24,645 bases of DNA from JACKAN01 sp964502735 (GCA_964502735.1 CAZCYD010000048.1:1-24645); one strand, 5' to 3'. Shown: positions 1-7,925, counted from the stretch's first letter. The notes: generated by a model not told the origin, from the sequence alone. Program-made: numbers and translations.

Positions 1-55
1 TAATTACAAATAGTTAGGTCTGGTCACGTAGGTTCGAATCCTGTCTCCCCGACCA
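1..55 (+). tRNA. 3' end of a tRNA or tmRNA gene (partial, cut by window edge)
   Basis: A T-arm is visible: stem GTAGG (28-32), loop TTCGAAT (33-39), stem CCTGT (40-44). It is followed by the 3' acceptor strand CTCCCCG (45-51), discriminator A (52) and encoded CCA (53-55). The bases before the T-arm do not form a normal anticodon arm: there is no U33 and no 5-bp stem. The gene could therefore be a tmRNA (ssrA), a common island target, rather than an ordinary tRNA. The 5' part is outside the window. This is the integration target of the first element. Confidence 0.6.
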
Positions 56-58
56 TTT
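44..58 (+). repeat. attL core (15-bp direct repeat, left copy)
   Basis: TCTCCCCGACCATTT, identical to 9378-9392. It spans the acceptor 3' strand and CCA of the tRNA/tmRNA-type gene and three bases beyond it. Confidence 0.7.
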
Positions 59-180
59 TTCAAACTTAAAAAAATCAATTTTCCCAAAAAAATTAAAATT
101 TATAAACACTTAAAAACACTGCGAAACGATGATTACGTTCAGGTCACTATTTCTCAGAATTTCACTCCATTTCGACATTT

Positions 181-208
181 GGTAACTTCAGGTAACTTTT
201 TTGGTAAC
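181..208 (+). repeat. Putative integrase arm-type sites, left end
   Basis: Three close GGTAAC motifs: GGTAACTT at 181-188, GGTAACTT at 191-198 and GGTAAC at 203-208. The same motif occurs twice at the opposite end of the element (9315-9330). Lambda-type integrases bind short repeated arm sites of this kind on both sides of the core. The rest of the 59-380 stretch holds an imperfect hairpin at 314-336 (AGGGC/GCCCT with TTCAG/CTGAA inside) and no gene that I can see. Confidence 0.5.
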
Positions 209-380
209 CATCGCAAGGCAATATTCGATCCAGTCCTTTCGGGAGTCATTTGTATAAGGCACTTACGGAACTTACCTTAGTCCTGTCCAATAAGCCATTT
301 TTCAATCTCAAGAAGGGCTTCAGCCTGAAACGCCCTCTCATTTCCTAACCTTTACTGAATCACTCCGTATTAACCCACAC

Positions 381-409
381 TTGAGACCGAATTTGAGCAA
401 ATATATAAA
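381..409 (+). promoter_or_regulatory. Candidate sigma70 promoter for the helicase-nuclease gene
   Basis: TTGAGA (381-386), a 17-bp spacer, then TATAAA (404-409) in AT-rich DNA. This would place transcription start about 65 bp before the ATG at 482. A second TTGACA at 451-456 lacks a good -10 and is probably not used. Confidence 0.4.
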
Positions 410-481
410 ATATTTTTCCACTTTGCCGATAGAAGAGAGTGGCAATTTATTTGACATATCAACAACATAGGATTTCCATCG

Positions 482-3400
482 ATGCAAGATTATATAAGAA
501 GCATTTTAGACAAAATGAAGGAGCGGCTTCTTGATCTAACTCGACGAAATCCACTGATTAATACTAGGTTTTCTGAAAGGTCTCATTCACACATAAGAAT
601 AGTAGATGAATTGCCAGAAGTAATTTTTAAGAAAATTGTCGATAGTTCGATGATCTTTCAGCCGTTACCAAGTATTGACGAGCCTCTCCCTGACGAACTT
701 ACAAACAAGTTTAAAAAAACATTAATTGAATTCAAAAATACTGATGAAATTTACAGGCGTGAACTAGAAGGAATCGATCACTCCTCTGAAAATTCAGCTC
801 GAGAGTTGCTGCGTATTGAAAGGGACTTAATAGATAGGGTCCGCGCACACCTTAGGTTACCCAAAAGAGTTTGGAGTGAAAAATCACTTGATGAACACGC
901 TAAGTTACATGGCATAAACCCATCTTACAATTTGCCAATGCCAAAACAAGTCCATTCAGATGGCCGACACAATGACAACTTTATCCAAACGCTCCTTCTT
1001 CCCGATATGCTAGAAAGAAGATTGGAAAAGTTAACTTCAAAATGCAATTCCTGGCTAGATGAAACAGGTGTTCCCGTCCTTTTTGTTGCATATGGATTTC
1101 TTGAATGGAAAGAGGTAACAGACTCGAAAGTCAGCTTGTCGCCTTTACTTTTACATAGCTGCAAAATAGACAAAAAAAAGACCGTACAGGGATTGGAATT
1201 CTCATTGTCATCTGATGACGATAGTCTTCAAGATAATTTGTCACTGAGTCTAAAGCTAAAAACAGATTTTGGCATCGACCTAGATGAATTCAGTAATCTG
1301 ATTGAGTCCCAGAACATTGAAGAATACCTAAATTCTGTTGATGAAATAAAACCTAAAACCATTGATCACTGGAGAGTTCTGCGACAGGTAGCAATAGGAA
1401 TCTTCCCTTCCTCAAAACAAATTATGTATGAAGATTTAAATTCGACAAAGTGGGAGCTATCTACCCACCCTCTCGTTTCAGAGTTCTTTGGCTCCTCAGA
1501 AAAAGAGTCTCTCATTCTTGACGAAGAAATTATTGTTGATCCTTTTGACGAAAGTGCTCCATGGGTTGTTTGTGATGCTGACTCGTCTCAATATGCAGTT
1601 ATTAAAAGATTGATTCAGGGAGAAAATTTGGCTGTCGAAGGCCCCCCAGGAACAGGAAAGTCTCAAACTATAGTCAATAGTATCGCCGCCGCAATGGCTG
1701 AAGGAAAAACGGTTTTATTTGTAGCGGAAAAAAGTGCCGCTTTAAATGTCGTCAATAGCAGACTAGAGGCAAGTGGACTCGGAAGTTTTTGCTTTCCAAT
1801 CATGGCTGGCCAACAACCTCGCTCTACAGTATATGAACACATTAGAAGTCGAGTTGAGATGAAACATCAGAGAGTCCCCTCACGATTTGAGGATGACTTT
1901 GCTCGTCTAAATGAAATCAAAGAAACTATTGATAAAAATATCGGCGTGCTTACTAGAAGATCAGCTTTTGGAGACCTGACATTTCAAGATATAATTTCAA
2001 AGGTTATTGCAACAAACCAATTTTACGATCAGCTTCCTATTGAAGTTAAGGAACTACGCAATACAATTCCGGAAAATATATCATTAACGCAAACTGAGTC
2101 AGCCAAAGAAGTTCTAAGTCATCTCCAAAAATCAAAATTACAGTTAAGAAAGTTAGACTCCCCCTGGAAGGAAGTTAATAATTTTCAAATCAATAAGTTT
2201 CACCTAGATGATATTTCTTCATCTTTAAATCGAATCATTAACGAAATAGATACCCTCATTTGCAAGCTAGATAATATCGATTTAATCAGATTTTTTTCTA
2301 GCGTCCAAACCAAAACACTGCCAGAAACTTTTAATACAATATTGTATCTTGAAGGGTTAAATTTAGGTGAAAGCTTTAAAGAAAGTGAACTTCACAATTC
2401 TGATCCAAGTCAGATCGAGGAATTTCTCGTAGTTGTTGATAAATTGTCTAAAAGCGTTGAGTTTTTAGGTCCCGATTTTCACAATAAAAAAATTGACGAC
2501 CACAAAGCTGTTCTTAACTATATGACTGAATTTGGACTGGATCGGGCCACAAAAAATGCGATAGAGAAAATTGGTGAAGACATTAGCAAAAAATTATCTA
2601 AACTAAATTTGATTGATACTAGCCTGAATGATCTAAAACAAATATTTGAAGACGCACTGGAATTTGATTTTGAACTCTTAAATTGGAGTCTTTCAACTGG
2701 AGCAAATCTTGAGCAAAACAAAAAGGATATTTTAACTTTTATACTTAAAAATCGAATAGATGAGTCAGACTTAACTGAAATATTTGAGGAGCATAAAGAG
2801 CTTGCAGATGAGCATGCCAAACTCAACTCTCGGTTCAATTTAGAGCAAGTTAAAGAAACCGATTTATTGATGGATCACACAATTACGATTGCGAATGCGG
2901 GGTTTTTTAGATTTCTATCTCCAAGTTTCTGGAAGGCAAAAAAATATTATCTCAGTATTGACCCAAAAGGATTTTCTATTCGGTCAGCCGCTGAAAATCT
3001 AAGGAGGATTAGATTATGGATAAATCAGTCTAAAGCCTTCAGACAGAACAAAGAGGGCCAACAGATTTTAGGCCCACATTTTAAAGGTATAGAAACTGAT
3101 GTAGATTCTTTTTCTTTAAATTTAGAAAAGATTAAAAGTATGCCACTAAAAAAGGTTACTGACTTTTTATCTGTCGCAAAATTATTCGAGTCACTTAAAA
3201 GTCGTGAGCTTGATTTTTTCAATGAACAATTATCACCTCTATTAAGTCAGCTTCAAGCTAAAAACTATGACGAGCTATTAATGAAAAAAAAAGAAAGTGA
3301 GCGCAATCTAGGTGTGTTTCAGGAGAAAAAACATCATTTTTTGAACGCACTCGATGCCACAGGTGTAGGCAAACGGAATTTTACGAAGGATGACTTAGAA

Positions 3401-5509
3401 CATGAGGTTTTTCTCCGTGACCTATGTATCAAATTGTCAACTTTTCTCAAAACAATGAATTACAACTTCTGCTTGGATAATATTGAATCTGACATCAGTC
3501 AATGTCACCGATTTCTTCTTGCCCATAAAAAATTAGCTTCACTAGATAAAAATTCGAGTAGTGTCGTGTTTAAGATATTTCGCGAAAACAAAGTTAACGA
3601 ATTTAAGAATTACTCTCAAGACCTAGAAAGCTCAATTTTTTCGATTATCCGCTACGCAAAAGATATTTCATCCATATGTAAAAGCACAACATGGTTTTTA
3701 AACGAACCCATTTGCACACAGAAAGTCCTCATTGAAAGAATGTTAAGCTCAGTTGAGAGTCTTCCCATTCTTGGTGAGGTAAAAAAATGCACACTGCAAT
3801 TGGAGGAAATCGGTCTGAGCAGTTTTGCATCAAAGTTAGACTCTTTCGGTATTGGTGAGCAAACACCTGAGTTATTTGAAACGCTTGTTTATCGGGAAAT
3901 TGCAAAAAAGATTTATAATAAATCTGAGTTAGGTGACTTTGGGTCTCCAGGCAAAGATGTAGATGCACTTAGAAAAGAGTTTGCAGAACTCGATCGGCGA
4001 CATGTTCAGGATACTCAAGTAGCACTTCAAAGCCATTTAATTGAAAACTCAGATCCACCTTACGGGAATGGGTCAGGTAAAAAAAGCACATGGACAGATA
4101 TGGCCCTGATTAAGAACGAAATTGCAAAGAAACAAAGGTTTCGGTCAATTCGTGATTTAATATCTCGATCAAAGAGTGCTCTTATTGAGCTGATGCCATG
4201 CTGGATTATGTCACCTATGGCTGTAGCCCAGTACCTCCCTAAAGGACCTGTGGACTTCGATATTGTAATAATTGATGAGGCATCTCAGATGACATCAGAA
4301 AATGCTATGGGCACTCTTCTAAGGGGTAAGCAGGCAATGATTGTTGGTGATACAAACCAACTACCTCCTACTAATTTCTTTATGAAAAACTATGCCGATG
4401 ATGAGGACGAAGATAATCAAGAATCACTCTTGTCTGATCAGTCAATTTTAAACGTTGCTAACGCCGTATTTACACCTCAGAAACGTTTAAGGTGGCACTA
4501 CCGATCCCAGCATTCAGGCCTAATTGCGTTTTCAAATGAATATATTTATGGGAATGACCTAGAAATTTTTCCGGCTCCAGATGAAGTGTCCAGTGGCAAG
4601 GGAGTCTCTCTTGTTGAAATCGAGGGGACGTATAAAGGCGGACTCAACAGCAAAGAGGCCGACGCAATAGTGAAGGCTGCGTTAAATGAAATGAAAAACC
4701 ACCCTGACTATTCTTTAGGGTTGGTAACAATGAACCAAAAACAAAAAGAGTTAATTGAAGATGAGCTTCAACTTGCTTTCGATAGAGATCCCGACTGCCA
4801 GAAATACCTAAAGAAGTGGAACACTGAAGAGGACGGACTGCAGAAGTTTTTCGTCAAGAATCTAGAGAATGTTCAGGGCGACGAAAGAGACACTATTATT
4901 ATAGGCACACTTTATGGTCCCGAAGTCAATGGGGGGCGTACGCACCAAAGATTTGGCCCTATTAATGGGCCGACAGGAAAAAGACGCCTCAATGTACTCT
5001 TCTCGCGAGCCAAAAGGAAAATAATAACATACACTTCAATGACGCCGGCAGATATTCTCGCAACCAAAGAGGCCAATGAAGGCGCATGGCTCCTTAAAAA
5101 GTGGCTCGAGTACTCTAAAACAAATATTATAGATTATTCAAGGGAAACTGGAAAAGAGCCTGACTCTGAATTTGAGAAATTTGTGATTAAACAAATTGAA
5201 GCTATGGGGTGTATAGCCGTACCACAGGTCGGAGTGAGTGGATATTTTATTGATATCGGAGTTCGCCACCCCAGTTGGGAATATGGTTATTTACTCGGCG
5301 TAGAATGTGACGGTGCAACCTACCATAGTCAAAAATCTGCCAGGGACAGAGATCGCTTAAGAGAAGAAGTTCTAAAAAGTCTAGGCTGGGACTTGCATAG
5401 GATTTGGTCAACAAATTGGTTCGAGGACCCAGCCACTGAGATTGAGAAGCTCCGTAAAGCAATAGAAGACAAACTTACAGAAATACCAATCTATAAGAAA
5501 TATTCATAG
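482..5509 (+). CDS. DUF4011/SF1 helicase/Vsr-like endonuclease fusion, probable single-gene anti-phage protein
   Basis: A 1675-aa cytoplasmic multidomain protein. Residues 1-60 (LLDLTRRNPLINTR) match the start of DUF4011. An SF1 helicase core of the UPF1/AAA_11-AAA_12 type is split by a long insertion. Walker A GPPGTGKS is at 387-394. After about 800 residues rich in Lys, Glu and Leu with coiled-coil character come Walker B IDEAS (D1265, E1266), GDTNQLPPT near 1288, QGDER near 1465 and a RRLNVLFSRAKRK motif near 1500. The C-terminal domain (about 1550-1675) is a Vsr/DUF559-like PD-(D/E)XK nuclease with D1591 and the E1608-C-D1610 strand. The same architecture has, as I recall, been reported as a stand-alone defence gene (Hhe in published screens). 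Expected activity is translocation on and cleavage of invading DNA. It stands alone with its own candidate promoter (381-409) and terminator. A weak AGGA at 469-472 precedes the ATG. Confidence 0.9.
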   Translation: MQDYIRSILDKMKERLLDLTRRNPLINTRFSERSHSHIRIVDELPEVIFKKIVDSSMIFQPLPSIDEPLPDELTNKFKKTLIEFKNTDEIYRRELEGIDHSSENSARELLRIERDLIDRVRAHLRLPKRVWSEKSLDEHAKLHGINPSYNLPMPKQVHSDGRHNDNFIQTLLLPDMLERRLEKLTSKCNSWLDETGVPVLFVAYGFLEWKEVTDSKVSLSPLLLHSCKIDKKKTVQGLEFSLSSDDDSLQDNLSLSLKLKTDFGIDLDEFSNLIESQNIEEYLNSVDEIKPKTIDHWRVLRQVAIGIFPSSKQIMYEDLNSTKWELSTHPLVSEFFGSSEKESLILDEEIIVDPFDESAPWVVCDADSSQYAVIKRLIQGENLAVEGPPGTGKSQTIVNSIAAAMAEGKTVLFVAEKSAALNVVNSRLEASGLGSFCFPIMAGQQPRSTVYEHIRSRVEMKHQRVPSRFEDDFARLNEIKETIDKNIGVLTRRSAFGDLTFQDIISKVIATNQFYDQLPIEVKELRNTIPENISLTQTESAKEVLSHLQKSKLQLRKLDSPWKEVNNFQINKFHLDDISSSLNRIINEIDTLICKLDNIDLIRFFSSVQTKTLPETFNTILYLEGLNLGESFKESELHNSDPSQIEEFLVVVDKLSKSVEFLGPDFHNKKIDDHKAVLNYMTEFGLDRATKNAIEKIGEDISKKLSKLNLIDTSLNDLKQIFEDALEFDFELLNWSLSTGANLEQNKKDILTFILKNRIDESDLTEIFEEHKELADEHAKLNSRFNLEQVKETDLLMDHTITIANAGFFRFLSPSFWKAKKYYLSIDPKGFSIRSAAENLRRIRLWINQSKAFRQNKEGQQILGPHFKGIETDVDSFSLNLEKIKSMPLKKVTDFLSVAKLFESLKSRELDFFNEQLSPLLSQLQAKNYDELLMKKKESERNLGVFQEKKHHFLNALDATGVGKRNFTKDDLEHEVFLRDLCIKLSTFLKTMNYNFCLDNIESDISQCHRFLLAHKKLASLDKNSSSVVFKIFRENKVNEFKNYSQDLESSIFSIIRYAKDISSICKSTTWFLNEPICTQKVLIERMLSSVESLPILGEVKKCTLQLEEIGLSSFASKLDSFGIGEQTPELFETLVYREIAKKIYNKSELGDFGSPGKDVDALRKEFAELDRRHVQDTQVALQSHLIENSDPPYGNGSGKKSTWTDMALIKNEIAKKQRFRSIRDLISRSKSALIELMPCWIMSPMAVAQYLPKGPVDFDIVIIDEASQMTSENAMGTLLRGKQAMIVGDTNQLPPTNFFMKNYADDEDEDNQESLLSDQSILNVANAVFTPQKRLRWHYRSQHSGLIAFSNEYIYGNDLEIFPAPDEVSSGKGVSLVEIEGTYKGGLNSKEADAIVKAALNEMKNHPDYSLGLVTMNQKQKELIEDELQLAFDRDPDCQKYLKKWNTEEDGLQKFFVKNLENVQGDERDTIIIGTLYGPEVNGGRTHQRFGPINGPTGKRRLNVLFSRAKRKIITYTSMTPADILATKEANEGAWLLKKWLEYSKTNIIDYSRETGKEPDSEFEKFVIKQIEAMGCIAVPQVGVSGYFIDIGVRHPSWEYGYLLGVECDGATYHSQKSARDRDRLREEVLKSLGWDLHRIWSTNWFEDPATEIEKLRKAIEDKLTEIPIYKKYS

Positions 5510-5531
5510 ATTCTCTGATCAATAAGATATA

Positions 5532-5557
5532 GCCCTTAACAAAGGGCAATTTTTTAG
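5532..5557 (+). terminator. Rho-independent terminator after the helicase-nuclease gene
   Basis: Stem GCCCTT (5532-5537), loop AACA, stem AAGGGC (5542-5547), then AATTTTTT. It lies 22 bases after the stop codon. Confidence 0.75.
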
Positions 5558-5578
5558 ATCTCAATTTCAAGAACCTAC

Positions 5579-5672
5579 TTGACCCACTTAAGGTTTTTAA
5601 CCCATTAATGGTTCAGTAGCAAAATGCAATATTTCCAAGTACTTCCATATTTTACTGACCCACTCATAGGTC
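5579..5672. repeat. Three degenerate iteron-like repeats
   Basis: TTGACCCACTTAAGGTT (5579-5595), TTAACCCATTAATGGTT (5597-5613, an 18-bp shift) and CTGACCCACTCATAGGTC (5655-5672) share the frame tgACCCAyT-A-GGTt. The second is almost palindromic. They lie in the 680-bp non-coding spacer before the mobilization genes. They could be protein-binding sites for an origin of transfer or replication, or for a repressor. No protein partner is identified. Confidence 0.4.
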
Positions 5673-5860
5673 GAAATAATTTTCCCGAAAAATATCAGAA
5701 ATTTATTAATCAGTTTTTTCAATGAGTTACATGAAATCTAATTTTGGCATCATGTTTGCTGTAGTTTGGGTATTGGTTCTGCATTTTCTTTTTGGGAGCG
5801 AGCCATGTAAACCGACTACGCCGATTTACGTTAACCTAGCTCACTTCGTTTGCAGGTTTA

Positions 5861-5896
5861 TTCTTGGAGGCAAGCTCCAAGAAGCTCTTTAAGGAG
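5861..5896 (+). other. Two adjacent hairpins ahead of the small lipoprotein ORF
   Basis: A perfect 9-bp stem TTCTTGGAG (5861-5869) / CTCCAAGAA (5875-5883) with a 5-base loop is followed by a near-palindrome, GCTCTTTAAGGAGC (about 5884-5897). The second one includes the AAGGAG that would be the ribosome site for the ATG at 5907. There is no T-run, so a terminator is unlikely. A translational control structure or a transfer-origin hairpin are the alternatives. Confidence 0.4.
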
Positions 5897-5906
5897 CAAT
5901 TTAAGA

Positions 5907-6032
5907 ATGAGGCGAATTAGGATTCGGCCAAGTAGGTTTAAATATTTTTTGAGTGTTTGTTTATTCATTGTTACCTCCTGCGCCCCATGCGAAGCGAGAC
6001 GAGGAGGTAAAATGAAAAATAAATACTCATAG
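5907..6032 (+). CDS. Putative 41-aa lipoprotein (lysis- or entry-exclusion-like size)
   Basis: The ATG at 5907 follows AAGGAG (5891-5896). The peptide has an Arg/Lys-rich N-terminus (MRRIRIRPSRFK), a hydrophobic stretch YFLSVCLFIVTS and then a Cys with a good lipobox (V-T-S-C). A short basic tail of about 17 residues ends in MKNKYS. This fits a signal-peptidase II lipoprotein precursor. Very small lipoproteins occur on mobilizable plasmids (colicin lysis proteins) and in conjugation modules, so it might serve release, exclusion or transfer. It sits between the cargo gene and mobC. The ORF is short and could be chance: the lipobox and ribosome site are the only support. An internal ATG at 6012 has an ideal AGGAGGT in front and would give only MKNKYS. 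Confidence 0.35.
   Translation: MRRIRIRPSRFKYFLSVCLFIVTSCAPCEARRGGKMKNKYS
5971..6010 (+). promoter_or_regulatory. Shine-Dalgarno-sequestering inverted repeat
   Basis: TTACCTCCT (5971-5979) and AGGAGGTAA (6002-6010) are perfect complements separated by 22 bases. The right arm is a full-strength ribosome site directly before ATG 6012. The left arm matches the 16S anti-Shine-Dalgarno sequence. If transcribed, the RNA would hide its own ribosome site in a 9-bp stem. Confidence 0.45.
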
Positions 6033-6069
6033 TTTTTGAAACTGATGTAATTCAGACCGGGGTGGCGAA

Positions 6070-6169
6070 TATCCTCAGCGATTAAAATGGCCCTAAGATT
6101 CTTGTTTTGCTGGTTTTCAATAATTTTATATTAATGAAACCACATACCACGACCACAAACGAGTATGTG
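6070..6169 (+). promoter_or_regulatory. mob promoter/operator region and candidate oriT
   Basis: TATCCTC (6070-6076) is one base from the TATCCTG nic core of many MOBP origins. TTGTTT (6102-6107) with TTTATA 17 bp downstream is a possible promoter for mobC. The perfect inverted repeat CACATAC (6141-6147) / GTATGTG (6163-6169) with a 15-base centre sits just before mobC. It could bind MobC, act as an operator, or be the relaxase-binding stem of oriT. None of these is certain from sequence alone. Confidence 0.35.
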
Positions 6170-6192
6170 CTTCTAACCAAAGGAGCGTACTA

Positions 6193-6540
6193 ATGCGTGA
6201 TTTTTTAGAACAAAAGAAAAAACCTATTCGGGACAAAGTGGTCCCAGTCAGATTCACTTCTGAAGAAAAGAAATTCATCAACCTACTTTCTCAAAAGTTC
6301 AACATCAGCCTGAGTGAGTTTATCCGTCGATCAACGCTAATGCGACGAATGCCCGCTCAAAGTGTCGCGGAGATCAATCGCAAGACGTATCAAGAGCTTT
6401 GTCGTATTGGTAACAACATCAATCAAATGGTGAGGCATTTAAATTCTGGAATATTTCTAGGAATTGAAAAGGAAGTGTTCACAGAACTGAGGTCACTCAT
6501 CAAAAAAGTTGGATTAGAGGTGATAGGTTCTAAAGCTTGA
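6193..6540 (+). CDS. mobC: MobC-like relaxosome accessory protein
   Basis: A 115-aa protein. After a basic N-terminus it reads VPVRFTSEEKKFINLLSQK...SLSEFIRRS, a ribbon-helix-helix type DNA-binding segment. About residues 60-100 hold ELCRIGNNINQMVRHLN, the hallmark helix of the MobC family. Such proteins bind oriT and help the relaxase open the DNA, and often repress their own operon. ATG 6193 follows AGGAG (6181-6185 region). Its TGA stop overlaps the TTG start of the relaxase, so the two are probably translationally coupled. Length and motifs are normal for the family. Confidence 0.85.
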   Translation: MRDFLEQKKKPIRDKVVPVRFTSEEKKFINLLSQKFNISLSEFIRRSTLMRRMPAQSVAEINRKTYQELCRIGNNINQMVRHLNSGIFLGIEKEVFTELRSLIKKVGLEVIGSKA

Positions 6541-7871
6541 TAGCCAAACAAGTCAAAGGCAAAAGTTTTAGAGGCTGCATTTCTTATGTTCTCTCCAAAG
6601 AGGGAGCTGAAATGATTCACTCTAATATGCTTGGTGAAACAGTTGATGAGCTTTCCCGTGAATTTGGTCAATCGAGAAAGTTAAAACCTAATCTTCAAAA
6701 ATGTGTTTATCACGCTAGTCTATCGCTGCCCAAGGGAGAAACCCTAACGAAAAATAAATGGGGCGAAGTTAGCCAAAAATACATGAAAGAAATGGGCTTT
6801 GATGGTTCTCAGTTTGTGGCCGTCATGCACAAAGATACGGAACATCAACATATTCATATTGTAGCCTCTCGAATTCGACTGGATGGCACTGTTGTAAGCG
6901 ACAGTAACGACTATAAACGTAGTGAAAAAGTCATCCGTGGTTTTGAAAAAGAGTATGGCCTTCAGAGAGTTAAGCCAAGTAGAGAAGTTGAATTTGCAGC
7001 TTTATCTCATGGAGAACTGAGAAAAGTTTTAAATGAACGAAACCCCAGCTTAAAGATGAGGCTTCAAAGAATTATTAGTGATGCGACAAATGAAAAACAA
7101 TCCATGACCACTTTTATAAATAAGCTTGAGTTACAGGGGGTCGGAGTCATCGCTAATATTTCAGAAAAAACAGGTCACATTTCGGGCATAAGTTTTGTGC
7201 TTGATGGAGAGCTAATGAAAGGCAGTGACCTTGGTAGAGGCTTCACCTGGAGTAAATTGAAAAATAAAGGAATTAATTATGAACAAGATAGAGAAAGCAA
7301 ATTCGTTTTTGAACACTCAAGAAGAGTACGTGAGACAAGCTTGCCACAGTCATATAATAAATATGAACGAGCTGATGCGAAAAAACTTGGCCCTTTTAGA
7401 AACAAAGGTCATAGAAGTCAGCAACAAGTTGAATACGGACGTGACCAAAGAGATCAAATACATCAACAACGAAATCTCAACATTATCTCCCAAATTTTTA
7501 AAGACAATGAACACGATAGAGGATTTTTATCGGGTGACGATGAGAGAGGAGCTAAAGACAACGCTTCAAAACATAAAAGATCAACAAAGAAACAATTTAT
7601 TGATTTTGGTTTTGGCTCTGACCATCGTCCCCCTAGTTTCACTGAAGACCTCTTTCGAGATTCAAAAAGGCTACTATCAGATGAAGGACTTGATCTTTTC
7701 GACAGAAGCAAAAGCGACGAAGTGGGAGAAGTTCGAGGAGAAAATGATGCCAAGATTCAACGAGGCAGATCAGCTTCTGATCAAAAGGAGCGTAGGCGAA
7801 AAGGTAGAGTGAAAAATCGGAAAAAGCAAAAAGATAAGTCTAAAAGTCGTGGAATTGACTTCGATTTTTAG
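6537..7871 (+). CDS. mobA: MOBP-family relaxase (mobilization nuclease)
   Basis: A 444-aa relaxase with the PF03432-type domain in about the first 160 residues. The N-terminal MIAKQVKGKSFRGCISYVLS carries the likely catalytic Tyr17. The histidine metal motif is VMHKDTEHQHIHIV (H98, D100, H103, H105, H107). It would nick oriT, stay covalently bound to the 5' end and lead the strand into a recipient through a helper type IV system. The start is TTG at 6537, overlapping the mobC stop (TTGA). The C-terminal third (from about residue 247) is highly charged, repetitive in Lys, Arg, Asp and Ser, and looks disordered. This is the part that overlaps a second gene in another frame. No helicase or primase domain is attached. 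Confidence 0.9.
   Translation: MIAKQVKGKSFRGCISYVLSKEGAEMIHSNMLGETVDELSREFGQSRKLKPNLQKCVYHASLSLPKGETLTKNKWGEVSQKYMKEMGFDGSQFVAVMHKDTEHQHIHIVASRIRLDGTVVSDSNDYKRSEKVIRGFEKEYGLQRVKPSREVEFAALSHGELRKVLNERNPSLKMRLQRIISDATNEKQSMTTFINKLELQGVGVIANISEKTGHISGISFVLDGELMKGSDLGRGFTWSKLKNKGINYEQDRESKFVFEHSRRVRETSLPQSYNKYERADAKKLGPFRNKGHRSQQQVEYGRDQRDQIHQQRNLNIISQIFKDNEHDRGFLSGDDERGAKDNASKHKRSTKKQFIDFGFGSDHRPPSFTEDLFRDSKRLLSDEGLDLFDRSKSDEVGEVRGENDAKIQRGRSASDQKERRRKGRVKNRKKQKDKSKSRGIDFDF
7279..7812 (+). CDS. mobB: MobB-like membrane-anchored mobilization protein nested in the relaxase gene
   Basis: A 177-aa protein in the +1 frame relative to the relaxase, lying entirely inside it. ATG 7279 has a good ribosome site, AAGGA (7267-7271), 7 bases ahead. 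Residues 1-104 are helical and coiled-coil-like. Residues 106-122 (NLLILVLALTIVPLVSL) form one clear membrane span, followed by a charged helical tail to residue 177. ColE1-type plasmids have the same arrangement, with mbeB encoded out of frame within mbeA; that protein anchors the relaxosome to the membrane and stabilises it. The relaxase frame here is low-complexity while this frame looks like an ordered protein, which argues that both are translated. I infer MobB function from position and topology, not from a recognised family motif. Confidence 0.7.
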   Translation: MNKIEKANSFLNTQEEYVRQACHSHIINMNELMRKNLALLETKVIEVSNKLNTDVTKEIKYINNEISTLSPKFLKTMNTIEDFYRVTMREELKTTLQNIKDQQRNNLLILVLALTIVPLVSLKTSFEIQKGYYQMKDLIFSTEAKATKWEKFEEKMMPRFNEADQLLIKRSVGEKVE

Positions 7872-7925
7872 TGGATTTTTCAAACTGCGCCTAAAAGTTA
7901 ATGGCTTTAAGAAAAAAGGAATGAT

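Noticed and set aside
451..481. TTGACA promoter close to the helicase start
   Set aside because: No -10 at a usable distance before the ATG at 482. The 381-409 pair fits better.
5532..6192. CRISPR array in the repeat-bearing spacer
   Set aside because: Only three degenerate short units with unequal spacing, no conserved repeat-spacer pattern and no cas genes.
7463..7753. 96-aa minus-strand ORF in the relaxase C-terminus
   Set aside because: Ser-rich shadow of the charged relaxase frame. The plus-strand +1 frame, with a ribosome site and membrane span, is the credible overlap gene there.
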